Assembly (NCBI GenBank): GCA_016790285.1
Contig: JAEUPJ010000025.1
Span: 62,001-126,000 of the forward strand
Length of the DNA stretch: 64,000 nt
Direction: 5' to 3'
Source: Roseateles sp.
GTDB lineage: Bacteria; Pseudomonadota; Gammaproteobacteria; Burkholderiales; Burkholderiaceae_C
In this document: positions 1-8,153 of the stretch, piece after piece
Layout: each line of letters starts with the position of its first letter
Position numbering within the stretch: the first letter of the stretch is position 1
The notes under the pieces: model-generated
The model's database searches: none
Told to the model about the DNA's origin: nothing
Seen by the model: only the letters and a program-made list of their open reading frames with translations
Program-made: the position numbers and the translations under genes

Positions 1-300
1 CTTTTCGAGGGTCTGATTAACCAGTTGGCGATTCGGTGCCAGATAGAGGACGGGCTCCTGCAACTCATTGATGGCGGATTGCGCCATGAGCAGGCCCACC
101 AGCGTCTTGCCGCCACCGGTGTGCAGCTTGACGACCACATCTCGATCGTTCCGCCGCTCGAACCAGTTCTCCAGCACTTCGGCCTGGCTGGTGTACAGAT
201 CGTTGATGCCAGGAGGCTTGGGCAGGCGCCTGAAAATTTCCAGGGGTTCCTTGGGCGCCACCCGCTTCTTTTGCGTCCTCAGCTTGGAAAAGTCGACCAC
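1..300 (-). CDS. SF2 (DEAD/DEAH-type) helicase, N-terminal 100 codons
   Basis: Reading leftward from GTG at 300, an uninterrupted frame of 100 codons runs off the window edge. The start is set by a strong ribosome site, AAGGAGG, four bases upstream; an ATG at 302 is out of frame. The visible part begins VVDFSKLRTQKKR and carries a Walker A/motif I, LHTGGGKTLVG (about residues 58-68), followed by VLYLAPNRQLV, the motif Ia region of superfamily 2 helicases and restriction-type ATPases. It therefore probably uses ATP to move on nucleic acid, but the motor core and any fused nuclease lie outside the window. It diverges from a HEPN-motif gene, a defence-like setting. Family call is firm; the exact system is unknown. 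Confidence 0.75.
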   Translation of the reverse strand, partial: MVDFSKLRTQKKRVAPKEPLEIFRRLPKPPGINDLYTSQAEVLENWFERRNDRDVVVKLHTGGGKTLVGLLMAQSAINELQEPVLYLAPNRQLVNQTLEK

Positions 301-653
301 ATTGCCTCCTTGACTCTTATGAATGTGTGTGGCGCACGGTACTGAGGGCGGCAACGCTAGATATGAGGGACAACCCGAGGCACTGGCGAGCGCCTCGGTA
401 TTTGCTCATCCCTACACAGGCCGGACCGGATCGGATCGAACGAATTGCATGCTCGGAGGGTACATATTGCGCAAGAGGGCGTGGACCGAGATCGCGGCGA
501 GACTTCTAGCGCTCGGAACTCAGTGAGGCTCTGAGGGACAGCTGCCCAGCGACGAAGACATACACATTGGCAATAGGCCCATCACGTACAGTGCATTGGC
601 CTTGCCAACGAATGACCTCCATCCAGATTATTTTCCCGACCAAAGGAGATATC
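301..653. other. Intergenic region between divergent helicase and HEPN genes
   Basis: These 353 bases hold the divergent regulatory space of the two genes. Short open frames on both strands lack ribosome sites and resemble no family I recognise. No convincing sigma-70 promoter, terminator or operator was found by eye. Confidence 0.4.
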
Positions 654-1553
654 TTGGCGTCGAAGAGCTCCAAAGAACGAGTCCGCAGAGCAGCGCCTCC
701 GGCATCGAAGTCCGAATCAGGGGATGCCCCTCTACCAGGCCAACTGGAGAAGCAATTCAGGCTGTTGCTTGGCCGGCATAACCACCATTTCAACCTGCTT
801 GAAGTGGCTGCGCACGATTTCGCGGACATCCTCGGCAAGCAGTCCAGTGAAGCGGCGTACATCAGGACTCGGGCGATCAAGATGGGGCAACACTCCGTGT
901 ACCCGCATGCCACTTTCGCTAGTGCCCGCAACTACCTGATCTACTCCCATATTTCCTACGTGTTCAGCGCTGGGGACGTGATCTGCAAGCGCATCCGAGC
1001 AACGGCAAGGATGAAGGCGCTGAAGACTGAATCGAAATCATTCTTCGACGAGATCAACACCGGTGATTTCGTGAGGAAGACGCTTGCGCTCGCAGTTCTC
1101 GGCACATTGCCACCGGAACAGCGAGACGCCGAGACGGTGAATGCGAAGGTCGAGCAGATCCGATCGCTCGAGCCGTTCGCTCTCGTCGACTACTTCCGCA
1201 TCGTTCGCAATGAAGAACTTCATTCCAAAGGCGAGGCCGAACAGCGCGTCTCTGAAGCGCGGGACGCGCTGCCCGAGGCCAAGATTCGGGTGCTCTACGG
1301 AGAAATGCCGTCGTCGGCCGATCAACTGTCTGCGCAAGACGCGCTCCTGTGTTCCAAGGCCTGGCAGGACGTTGTGCGATGGCTCTGCCGACACATGCTG
1401 AATGATGCAGAGGCCCACGCGCTTCTGAAGAGCACCTTCGGTGGGCGGCTACATGGAGAGCGGAGGGCAACCGCGGCAGGAAAGTTCATGCAGTTCGAAC
1501 TGCTCTACTCAAAGGAGGACATCGCCAACGGGCTTTCGGCGATGGGCTGGTAG
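654..1553 (+). CDS. HEPN-motif protein of unknown function
   Basis: A 299-residue soluble protein. I place the start at TTG 654 because AAAGGAG sits six bases upstream; the frame is open back to TTG 567 with an ATG at 612, neither with a good ribosome site. Residues 182-190 read RIVRNEELH, that is R185-N186-x3-H190, which fits the RNxxxH signature of HEPN ribonuclease domains; the surrounding sequence is predicted helical, as in that fold. HEPN proteins are often toxins or defence RNases that cut tRNA or mRNA. No signal peptide or membrane segment is seen. It ends 12 bases before a tRNA-like element and diverges from a helicase gene. Activity and target are inference, since one short motif is the main evidence. 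Confidence 0.6.
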   Translation: MASKSSKERVRRAAPPASKSESGDAPLPGQLEKQFRLLLGRHNHHFNLLEVAAHDFADILGKQSSEAAYIRTRAIKMGQHSVYPHATFASARNYLIYSHISYVFSAGDVICKRIRATARMKALKTESKSFFDEINTGDFVRKTLALAVLGTLPPEQRDAETVNAKVEQIRSLEPFALVDYFRIVRNEELHSKGEAEQRVSEARDALPEAKIRVLYGEMPSSADQLSAQDALLCSKAWQDVVRWLCRHMLNDAEAHALLKSTFGGRLHGERRATAAGKFMQFELLYSKEDIANGLSAMGW

Positions 1554-1564
1554 ACTCATGACAT

Positions 1565-1690
1565 GGCCGGTTAGCACAGCGGTAGTGCACCCCGGGGCTG
1601 CGAGCTTGCTCGCAGCCACCCGACGAAAGACGATCACGTGTGTCGTCTTTCGTCGGGAAGACGGAGGTTCGAATCCTCTGCCGGCCTCCA
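1565..1690 (+). other. tRNA-like element with two hairpins in place of an anticodon arm
   Basis: The 126 bases begin and end like a tRNA: acceptor strands 1565-1571 (GGCCGGT) and 1680-1686 (GCCGGCC) pair over 7 bp with one wobble, followed by T and an encoded CCA (1688-1690). A 4-bp D stem (GCAC/GTGC, 1574-1577 and 1585-1588) and a canonical T arm (GGAGG-TTCGAAT-CCTCT, 1663-1679) are present. Between them, instead of a 17-base anticodon arm, lie two perfect hairpins: 9 bp with a CTTG loop (1596-1617) and 15 bp (1619-1633 with 1643-1657) around a 9-base loop. Neither loop has U33 and a plausible anticodon. It is either a tRNA gene broken by insertion or a tRNA mimic. It starts 12 bases after the HEPN gene and could be cotranscribed. 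Confidence 0.6.
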
Positions 1691-2544
1691 ATCAAATGAT
1701 GGCCAGCATCGGCGATGTCGGATGGGGCCACCTTGGTCTAGAACGTCCACCACGAGGGCATCGCTGCCAGCGACGCCAAGGCAGTTCGATTGCACCCAAC
1801 AGCCCGTTCTCTCAAAGAATCGTGCGGCCCATCTTCGATGTTGACCTACATGTCCTTGAGAAGAGGCGAAAATGCCGAGCGGCGGGCGTTCCAGCACAAC
1901 ATCACCGCTGCCACAACTCGCGCCGGCGCCACAACGAGAATCACTCGGAACATCAGTCAACTATGTTCTATGTCGTTGTCCGATTGCCGCCGCCATAGGC
2001 GGTCAGCGAAATTCGGACCGTGAAAGAGCTCGCGGGCCACGCCGATGTCGCCATCACCACGATCTACAGGCAGGCACTCGACAATGGAGCCTCCGTAACC
2101 CGCAGCATGCTCGCCCCTCGACATAGCTGGGCCCCCCGATAACGGTCCCTGGTGAGCTTCCGCTTCTGCCGACGGACTAAGCGCCGGTGCTGGTCCGCAA
2201 CTTATGCAATCAGCAGCCGCGCGCTGGCTATCGACAACTGCGGCTTTCCGATAGTTGGCATGTCCGCCTGTTGCAGCAACAAACCAGTCATTAGCGACTG
2301 CTTCTCGGCAGCGAGACCGGCAGTTCGAAGATCTGCTCAGGTTCGAAATCAGCCTGTCGTGACGAGCGGAGGCGGTCGCTCACAAAGGCTTGAGACGGGC
2401 GCCGCTGTCGAGCGACCGATTCGGATGGCGAAGCCGTCGGCCAAGCGCCCCGACCCGAGTGACCGGTCTTGGCGCGAGCGGCCGGTCAGGACCTGACTGG
2501 CGAACGACTGAGATCAGCCTCAAGCCCCCATTCGCCCCCGACCC
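1691..2544. other. Gene-poor stretch around an integrase remnant
   Basis: Apart from the integrase remnant at 1999-2142 I see no gene here. Open frames on either strand lack ribosome sites and family likeness. An imperfect palindrome near 2487 (GTCAGG/CCTGAC) is too short to interpret. The stretch lies just past the 3' end of the T6SS operon (PAAR stop at 2545) and looks like decayed island DNA. Confidence 0.4.
1999..2142 (+). pseudogene. C-terminal remnant of an integron-type tyrosine recombinase
   Basis: A 47-codon frame between an in-frame TAG at 1996 and TAA at 2140 reads EIRTVKELAGHADVAITTIY and continues RQALDNGASVTRSMLAPRH. It aligns by eye with the end of integron integrases ([33 protein letters not shown]). 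The second catalytic-box His (in AGHAD) and the nucleophile Tyr (codon 2065-2067) survive, but the upstream catalytic Arg and HxxR region is missing, so it cannot be active. No attC-like array is seen nearby. It marks past recombination in the segment that holds the tRNA-like element. Confidence 0.65.
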
Positions 2545-2952
2545 CTACGGCGTCATCTCCGTCGTCTGCCCCGGGTTCGTGATCGTCACCGACCCGCCGT
2601 ACGCGCAGGCCAGCGTGGACGTGTTGTTCAGCACCGGCTGGTTGGCCAGCATCACGGTGGGGGCGCCGGGGGTCCAGGGGGCGGGGAATTGCGGCACGCA
2701 GGGCATGGGGGTCAGCGTGAACACGCCCATGGCGGCGGCGGTGGCGCTGGCGGTGGCGGAGGCGACGGAGGGGTTGGCCATGCTGGTGCACATCCCGAAG
2801 GGCGGGATGTTCACGTTGGGCTTGTTGTCCATGATGTTGGCCGCCGCCATGTTGCTGGTCATCATCTTGTTCTTGGGCAGCACGTTGAGCGTGCTCGGCG
2901 CGGCGCCGAAGCTGCAGGCCAGCATGGCACCGGTGCAGACATGTTGAGGCAT
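2545..2952 (-). CDS. DUF4280 PAAR-like T6SS spike-tip protein
   Basis: A 135-residue protein with no signal peptide. It begins MPQHVCTGAMLACSFGAAPS and contains repeated short Pro/Gly/Asn turns with PMPCVPQFPAPW and a final LACAYGGSVTI, the pattern of the DUF4280 PAAR-like family. Such proteins cap the VgrG trimer and sharpen or load the secreted spike. Conserved Cys pairs near both ends may help hold the tip fold or a metal. The start has AAGGAG seven bases upstream. It is the last gene of the long leftward T6SS operon, 28 bases after the phosphatase gene. No toxic domain is fused to it, so any cargo would be carried elsewhere. Confidence 0.85.
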   Translation of the reverse strand: MPQHVCTGAMLACSFGAAPSTLNVLPKNKMMTSNMAAANIMDNKPNVNIPPFGMCTSMANPSVASATASATAAAMGVFTLTPMPCVPQFPAPWTPGAPTVMLANQPVLNNTSTLACAYGGSVTITNPGQTTEMTP

Positions 2953-2980
2953 GGTCGTGCTCCTTGGGGGCTCGGGGCGG

Positions 2981-3727
2981 TCAGTCGCCCAGCCACAGGG
3001 CCAGGGCGGTGTAGTTGTCGTGGTTGGGCTTGTCGGCCGCGGCCAGGCGCACGCGCTGGGCGAGGTCGTTGAGCCAGCCCTGCGGCTCCTGCGCGAACGA
3101 CAGCGCCGCAGCGATCTCCTCGTCGTTCACCCATTCCCACAGGCCGTCGGTGCACAGCATGAGCGCGTCCTGGCCGGTGAGCGGCCAGGGCTCGGGCTGC
3201 ACGCTCAGGTGCAGGTCGTCGCCCTGCGCGCCGAGGGCAGAGTAGAGCTCGCTGCGCTTGGGGTGCACGCGCGCGCCGGCTTCGTCGAGCAGGCCGCTGT
3301 CGATGAGGGACTGCACCAGGCTGTGATCGCGCGTGCGGGTGGCCAGGCGCCCGCTGCGGAAGGCGTAGAGGCGCGAGTCGCCGCAGTGGCCCCACAGGGC
3401 CTGGCGCTCCTGCAGGTCGATGGAGAGCACCACCACGGTGGAGTGCATGTGGCGCAGCTGCGGGTTGGCCTGGCGCTGGGCCAGCAGCTCGCGGTTGGTG
3501 TCCAGCAGCAGGGCCTGCAGGGCCTGCGGGTGGTGTGCGGGCCGCGCGGCATAGCCCTGCAGCACGTGGCTCACTGCGAGCTTGGAGGCGACGTCGCCCC
3601 CGCCGTGGCCGCCGGCGCCGTCGGCCAGCACGCAGCACAGGTAGCGCTCGGAGTGCCAGTGGCCGCAGGCGTCCTCGTTGTACTCGCGGCCGCCTTGTTC
3701 GGACATCAGTGCCAGCTCGATCTGCAC
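2981..3727 (-). CDS. pppA: PP2C-family Ser/Thr phosphatase of the T6SS
   Basis: A 248-residue PP2C phosphatase covering little more than the catalytic domain. Metal-binding and core motifs are intact and in order: REYNEDACG (about residues 14-22), LADGAGGHGGGD (about 35-46), GHCGDSRLYAF (about 113), LCTDGLWEW (about 193) and HDNYTALALW near the end. The start is GTG 3727 with GAAGGA five bases upstream. In T6SS loci PppA reverses the threonine phosphorylation placed by PpkA on the FHA protein, damping secretion. Here it lies 19 bases after the FHA gene, while the kinase is encoded about 21 kb away across the locus. Role by family and context; substrate not shown by the sequence. Confidence 0.9.
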   Translation of the reverse strand: MQIELALMSEQGGREYNEDACGHWHSERYLCCVLADGAGGHGGGDVASKLAVSHVLQGYAARPAHHPQALQALLLDTNRELLAQRQANPQLRHMHSTVVVLSIDLQERQALWGHCGDSRLYAFRSGRLATRTRDHSLVQSLIDSGLLDEAGARVHPKRSELYSALGAQGDDLHLSVQPEPWPLTGQDALMLCTDGLWEWVNDEEIAAALSFAQEPQGWLNDLAQRVRLAAADKPNHDNYTALALWLGD

Positions 3728-3746
3728 GGCGTTCCTTCGTGGGTTC

Positions 3747-5594
3747 TCAGTCGTCCGCCTGGTTCAGCGAATCGAGCTGGGCTTCGTAGGCGCGCAGGAA
3801 CTCGCGCCCGAAGACCTGGTGGAAGTCGTCGGACAGCTCGCCGGCGATCTGCTGGTACTCCTGCTGGAAGACCGACCACAGCTGCGCCTTGCGCGCGGCC
3901 GGCAGCAGGCTGGACAGCACGGACTTCTGCGTGAGCCGCGACTCCAGCGAGGCGGGGTCGAAGCGCTGCAGCAGGCCTTCGAGTGCCGCGCGCATGCCGG
4001 CCAGGAAGGCGAGCTGGTGGGCGCGCAGGTCGTCGAAGGCGTCGCGCAGCGCGCGCTGCGGCTCGATGAAGCCGCGCACCGTGGGCCCGAGCAGGTGGCC
4101 CAGCGCCACTTCGGCGGTGGGCGAGAACTTCAGCGGGTTGTTCTCGCGCGCCACGATCATGGTGGCCTCGGCGCGCACCTCGCGCTTGAGCGCGGCGCGG
4201 GCCACGAGCAGGTCGACCGTGCCGCGGGCGGACTCGTGCACGAGCTGGCCGAGCAATCGCATGAACTCCGGCGTCAGGCCGCCGGCGGGCAGGTGCGGCT
4301 GGCCCAGGCCCTCGCGGAAGGCGGCGAGCAGGGCGTCGGTGTCGGCGGAGCCGGGTGACACGATCGCGGGCGCGGCGGCGGGTGGCGTTGCAGGCGTGGC
4401 CGGTGCTGTGAAGGCAGGTGCCGCGGCAGGCGCCGCGGCCGGGGCCTCAGGCTTGCGGCCCGCGCGGATGATGGTGCGGCCTTCGCCGGCGCTGTCGTTC
4501 CACGACACCACGGCGCCAGAGAGCGTGCCGGAGGGGTCGAGCTGGTTCAGCGCCTCCATGGCGGCGGCCGGCCGGGGCCGTTGCGCGGGGGAGGCGGCGG
4601 CAGGCGTGGCCGGTGTGGAGGGAAAGGCGGGTGCGGAGGGAGAGGTCGGCGGGATGAAGGGCCGGTTGAGCTCGGACGTCGTGTCGGGCAGGGCCTGGCC
4701 GGCGGTGGCGGGCAGCATGCCGAGTGCCTGCAGCGGGTCGCTGTGGCCGGCCATGTTGGGCTGGGCGACGGCTTCGCCGAGCAGGGACTGCGCGAGCGGG
4801 TTGCCCGCGGGCGCGCCGCCCAGGCCGAAGAGGGCGTCCAGCGATTCGCCCCCCGACGCGGGTGCGGCGCCGGGCAGGTCGGGCATGAGGGGCGAGGGCG
4901 CACCGGCGCCGACGTCCAGACCCAGTGCACGCGCGCCGGCCGAGGGCGCGGGTGCCGCGGCGGCGCGTGCCGGCGGCGGCGCGAAGGGGTCCCAGTCGTC
5001 CGGGATGCCGCCCATGGCAGGGGCCGCGGACGGCGTCGGCATGGGCAGGGGGGCCGGCATCGCGGCCATGGCCGGGGGGGGCTGCACGGCGGCTCCGGGC
5101 TGCGGCATGCGCGAGGCGGTGGCGCCGTAGAGCCCGAGCGGGTCGGCCGCGGCGCGGTCGCGTCGGATGCTGGGCTGCGTGGCGGTGGCCGGCGCCAGGC
5201 CGAAGAAGTCGGCGAAGGGGTCGCTGGTGGTGGCGCCTGCCGCGGCGGCTTCTACCAGCAGCACATAACCGCCGATCTGGATGCGGTCGCCGGGCTGGAT
5301 GGCCGCCTCGCGGCCCTTGCCGAGCTGGATGCCGTTCACGCTGATGGCGTTGCTGCCCTGGTCGACGATGCCGTAGCCGCTGTTCGCGCGGAACAGCACA
5401 CGGGCGTGCACGCGCGAGATGGTGCGCTCGGGGTCGGGCAGCACGAGCTGGTTGGTGTCGGCCCGGCCGATGTCGCCGCCGAGCTCGTCGAACTGGGCGG
5501 ACATCGGCTGGCTCGGCGGCAGGCCGTTGAAGGTGGAGACGGTGAGGCGGATCATGGGCCGTAGTGTCTGCGCGGGCGGGTCAGCGGAGGACAT
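3747..5594 (-). CDS. tagH: T6SS forkhead-associated (FHA) scaffold protein
   Basis: A 615-residue protein in three parts. Residues about 14-120 form an FHA domain with GRADTNQLVL, the phosphothreonine-binding signature ISRVHARV, and NGIQLGKG. A roughly 300-residue Ala/Pro-rich linker follows. The last 180 residues are the T6SS-specific FHA C-terminal domain, rich in predicted helix (FMRLLGQLVHESARGTVDLLVARAALKREVR). FHA proteins of this kind are phosphorylated by PpkA, dephosphorylated by PppA, and promote assembly. I use the start at 5594 (GAAGG eight bases upstream), overlapping the preceding stop by 14 bases; the ATG at 5555 is the alternative. It directly precedes pppA. Confidence 0.9.
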   Translation of the reverse strand: MSSADPPAQTLRPMIRLTVSTFNGLPPSQPMSAQFDELGGDIGRADTNQLVLPDPERTISRVHARVLFRANSGYGIVDQGSNAISVNGIQLGKGREAAIQPGDRIQIGGYVLLVEAAAAGATTSDPFADFFGLAPATATQPSIRRDRAAADPLGLYGATASRMPQPGAAVQPPPAMAAMPAPLPMPTPSAAPAMGGIPDDWDPFAPPPARAAAAPAPSAGARALGLDVGAGAPSPLMPDLPGAAPASGGESLDALFGLGGAPAGNPLAQSLLGEAVAQPNMAGHSDPLQALGMLPATAGQALPDTTSELNRPFIPPTSPSAPAFPSTPATPAAASPAQRPRPAAAMEALNQLDPSGTLSGAVVSWNDSAGEGRTIIRAGRKPEAPAAAPAAAPAFTAPATPATPPAAAPAIVSPGSADTDALLAAFREGLGQPHLPAGGLTPEFMRLLGQLVHESARGTVDLLVARAALKREVRAEATMIVARENNPLKFSPTAEVALGHLLGPTVRGFIEPQRALRDAFDDLRAHQLAFLAGMRAALEGLLQRFDPASLESRLTQKSVLSSLLPAARKAQLWSVFQQEYQQIAGELSDDFHQVFGREFLRAYEAQLDSLNQADD

Positions 5595-6399
5595 ACACGT
5601 TGCCTTCGATGAGCGTGAGCCGCAAGGGCCAGGCGACGTTGCCCAGGGCCAGGTCGTCGTTGGCGGTGCTCAGGGCCGGCGCGCCCAGGGGGTTGAGGCA
5701 GTCGAGCAGCCGGCCGTCGGCCACGCGGCGCAGCAGCAGGGTGTCGGCGGTGGGCGGCACGAGCGTGGCGAGCACGCCGGCCTGCCACAGCTGCTGCACC
5801 TGCTCGCGCAACGCAGCGGCGCCGTGGCCGGCCGGGCGCTGGTAGGCCTGGTCGACCTCCTCCAGCCGCAGCCGGCAGGCGGCCAGCAGGCTGTCGGCGT
5901 GGCCGCGCGAGAGGTCGAAGGCGATGCGCTGCAGGGCCGCGAGTACCGTCTGGCGGTCGGTGGCCGAGGGGCTCAGCGCCGGCGCGTCCAGCCAGCGCCA
6001 GCGCGGGAAGGCCACGGGCAGCTGCAGCTCCTGGTGCAGGGCGGTGGGGGCGTCAAAGCGGGTGCCTTCCTCGGCCGCCCAGGCCACTTCGGCCAGCACG
6101 CGCACGGCCTCGTCGGCCAGGCTCTTGCCCTGGCGCAGCAGCACCAGCCGGGCGCGGGCGTGCGCGGCGCGCGCCGCCATGCGGGGCTGGGCGGGGGCGT
6201 CGGGCGCCACCACGGCCTGCGCCAGCGGCAGCGGTGCCACGACGAGGCTGATGCGGTTGCTGCCGTTCTGCAGGAACTCGTGCACCGTGACCGACTGGCT
6301 GCCCGCGCCGGCCGGCAGCGCAAGCACGGGCACGCCGTTGACGTGCACCTCCACGGGCTCGCCGCTGGTGTGGACCTGCAGGCACATGAGGCGGTCCAT
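5581..6399 (-). CDS. T6SS-linked protein of unknown function (272 aa)
   Basis: A 272-residue protein starting MDRLMCLQVHTSGEPVEV at 6399, where ATGA overlaps the upstream stop. There is no signal peptide, membrane segment or known catalytic motif. The first 90 residues look beta-rich (EVHVNGVPVLALP, VHEFLQNGSNRISLVVAPL) and the rest helical, ending in short strands. It sits between the DUF4123-linked 584-residue protein and the FHA gene, with overlaps on both sides, so it is translationally coupled to spike-adaptor genes. It could be a chaperone or adaptor, or an immunity partner of the 584-residue protein. I recognise no family. Confidence 0.7.
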   Translation of the reverse strand: MDRLMCLQVHTSGEPVEVHVNGVPVLALPAGAGSQSVTVHEFLQNGSNRISLVVAPLPLAQAVVAPDAPAQPRMAARAAHARARLVLLRQGKSLADEAVRVLAEVAWAAEEGTRFDAPTALHQELQLPVAFPRWRWLDAPALSPSATDRQTVLAALQRIAFDLSRGHADSLLAACRLRLEEVDQAYQRPAGHGAAALREQVQQLWQAGVLATLVPPTADTLLLRRVADGRLLDCLNPLGAPALSTANDDLALGNVAWPLRLTLIEGNVYVLR

Positions 6400-8153
6400 C
6401 AGCCGGCACTCCAGTCGATCAGGGTCAGGGCAGGGATGAGTTCGCGGCGCTGGCGCTGGTGGCCCACGACCGGGTCCTGGCGCTGCAGGCACACGTGCAC
6501 CGGCTCCACGGCCAGGCGGTAGAACCACGCGTGCCCGCGGCCGTCGGGGCGCGGGCGCAGGCCGCAGCTGCCGACGACCGCGCCGCGCAGGGCCTCGGCC
6601 AGCGGGCCGGCAGACAGCAGCGCCGGCTCGCCGGTGGCGATGGCGTCGACCTGCAGCGTGAACGGGTGCTTCCAGGCGAGCTTGGCGTCGTCCAGGCCGG
6701 CGCTGCCGCGCAGGTCGAGCTGGCTGCGCCAGTCCTGGCGGCCCTGCACACGCAGGCTCACGCGGGCCCGGCTGCCGGCCCAGTCGAGCTCACCGCTGAG
6801 GTGCAGGTCCAGCACGAGGGCGGTGAAGTCGATGGCGGCCTGCACGCGCAGCGCGACGGTGCCGTCAGGCTCGCGCTGCCAGCCCCAGGCCGCACCGGCC
6901 TGGCCGACCAGCGGCGAGAGCTCGGCCGCCATGCGCGCCGAGGTGCCCGCCGTCTGGCGCGACCAGGCGTTGAAGAGCTTCTCCAGCCCGTCGCGGGCCT
7001 GCGGCTGCAAGCCTTGCCAGGCCTGCAGCCAGGCGGCTGCGGGCTCGGCCTGGCCGTCGGCCTCCAGGTGGCAGGCGGTGGTGGCGGCGGCGGGCGCGGG
7101 TGCGGCCGGTGGCGCCGCCTCGGCGGGCCAGGCCAGCGCGTGGGCGGCGCCGTGGCGGACCTCCACGAGCCGCTGCGTGGCCGCGTGCACGTGCATGGTC
7201 AGGCCCAGGTGGCCGAGCGGGGCGCCCGCGTCGCGGATGCCGCAGCTGCTGACGGTCACCGTCTGCTCGTCGGGCGGCTGGCCGTGGCCGATGCCGGCAG
7301 GGCCTTGCCGGGGGTCGACGGGTGGAGCGGGCGGCGCATGCAGCGGGAGGCTGAGCCGGGCGGTGTCCGCGCCCCGCCAGGCCAGGCGGCCCGCGTGGCT
7401 GGCCTGCACGACCTCGGGGTGCTGCGCGCCGCAGCTGGCATGCGCGGCCACGACCAGCTGCAGCCGCGCGCTGGCGCCCGCACCGGCGGGGCGGCTGAGC
7501 ACGGGCACCACGCGCGGCTCGGCCAGCGGTGCGGACAAGGTCTCGGGCGCCGGCGCCCACGCGGGCAGGTCGGCGCGCGGCCAGCGGCCGTCCTGGGCCC
7601 GGTAGGCCTGCAGGCCCTTGGGCTCGCTGACGGCGAAGGTGAGCGCGGCGAGGTCGCAGGCCTGCGGGCGAGGGGCGGGCGGCTGGTCCAGGAAGATGCT
7701 GCGCCCGCGCGCCGCGTGGGCGAGGCCCGCCTCCACGGCCGCGAGGGCCTTGTCGAACCCCGCCGGCGTGAGCGCCTCGCCGCCCGGCACGGCCTTGGCG
7801 GCGCGGCGCACCAACTCCTCGCGGGAGCGGTGGGTGAGCTGGTGCAGGCGCAGCGCGGGCGACAGGGCCGGGTCGGCGGCCAGCGCGGCTGCCCACTCGA
7901 AGCGGGGCCGGGTCTCGAAGCTCGCGCCCCACAGGCAGCACAGGCTCGCGTAGCGGGCGAGGTCGGCCACGCTGCCGAGCCCGATGGCGCGGCCGCGCGC
8001 CAGCGCCACGTCGACGAAGGCCGGCCAGCGGGCCTGCAGCTGCTTGGCCACCTCGGGCCAGGCCTGGCCGAGCACGGCCACCAGCGACTGGGCGTCGCGC
8101 TGCAGCTGCAGGGCCTGGACCTGCGCCATCTGGTCGCCGTTGAGTTGCAGCAT
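6399..8153 (-). CDS. T6SS-linked protein downstream of DUF4123, unknown (584 aa)
   Basis: The frame is open far upstream, but the real start is ATG 8153, which overlaps the DUF4123 stop (ATGA); the protein begins MLQLNGDQMAQVQALQLQRD. Residues 1-120 are helical and include FVDVALARGRAIGLGSVADLARYASLCCLWG. The middle (about 200-400) is beta-rich with Pro-rich joints and pairs of Cys and His (AAHASCGAQH, TVSSCGIRDAG), and the end is again beta-rich. No transmembrane segment, nuclease, lipase or peptidoglycan motif is visible. A gene following vgrG and a DUF4123 adaptor is in the usual position for a cargo effector, but the same slot can hold structural adaptors. Function unknown. Confidence 0.7.
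   Translation of the reverse strand: MLQLNGDQMAQVQALQLQRDAQSLVAVLGQAWPEVAKQLQARWPAFVDVALARGRAIGLGSVADLARYASLCCLWGASFETRPRFEWAAALAADPALSPALRLHQLTHRSREELVRRAAKAVPGGEALTPAGFDKALAAVEAGLAHAARGRSIFLDQPPAPRPQACDLAALTFAVSEPKGLQAYRAQDGRWPRADLPAWAPAPETLSAPLAEPRVVPVLSRPAGAGASARLQLVVAAHASCGAQHPEVVQASHAGRLAWRGADTARLSLPLHAPPAPPVDPRQGPAGIGHGQPPDEQTVTVSSCGIRDAGAPLGHLGLTMHVHAATQRLVEVRHGAAHALAWPAEAAPPAAPAPAAATTACHLEADGQAEPAAAWLQAWQGLQPQARDGLEKLFNAWSRQTAGTSARMAAELSPLVGQAGAAWGWQREPDGTVALRVQAAIDFTALVLDLHLSGELDWAGSRARVSLRVQGRQDWRSQLDLRGSAGLDDAKLAWKHPFTLQVDAIATGEPALLSAGPLAEALRGAVVGSCGLRPRPDGRGHAWFYRLAVEPVHVCLQRQDPVVGHQRQRRELIPALTLIDWSAG

Noticed and set aside
1565-1690. Reading the tRNA-like element as selenocysteine tRNA or another functional long-arm tRNA
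   Set aside because: The acceptor stem is 7 bp, neither hairpin loop contains TCA or a U33-type anticodon loop, and a normal anticodon arm cannot be drawn.
2152-2496. A 114-codon plus-strand frame as a gene
   Set aside because: No ribosome site, no family likeness and Arg/Ser-rich content typical of noncoding frames in this DNA.
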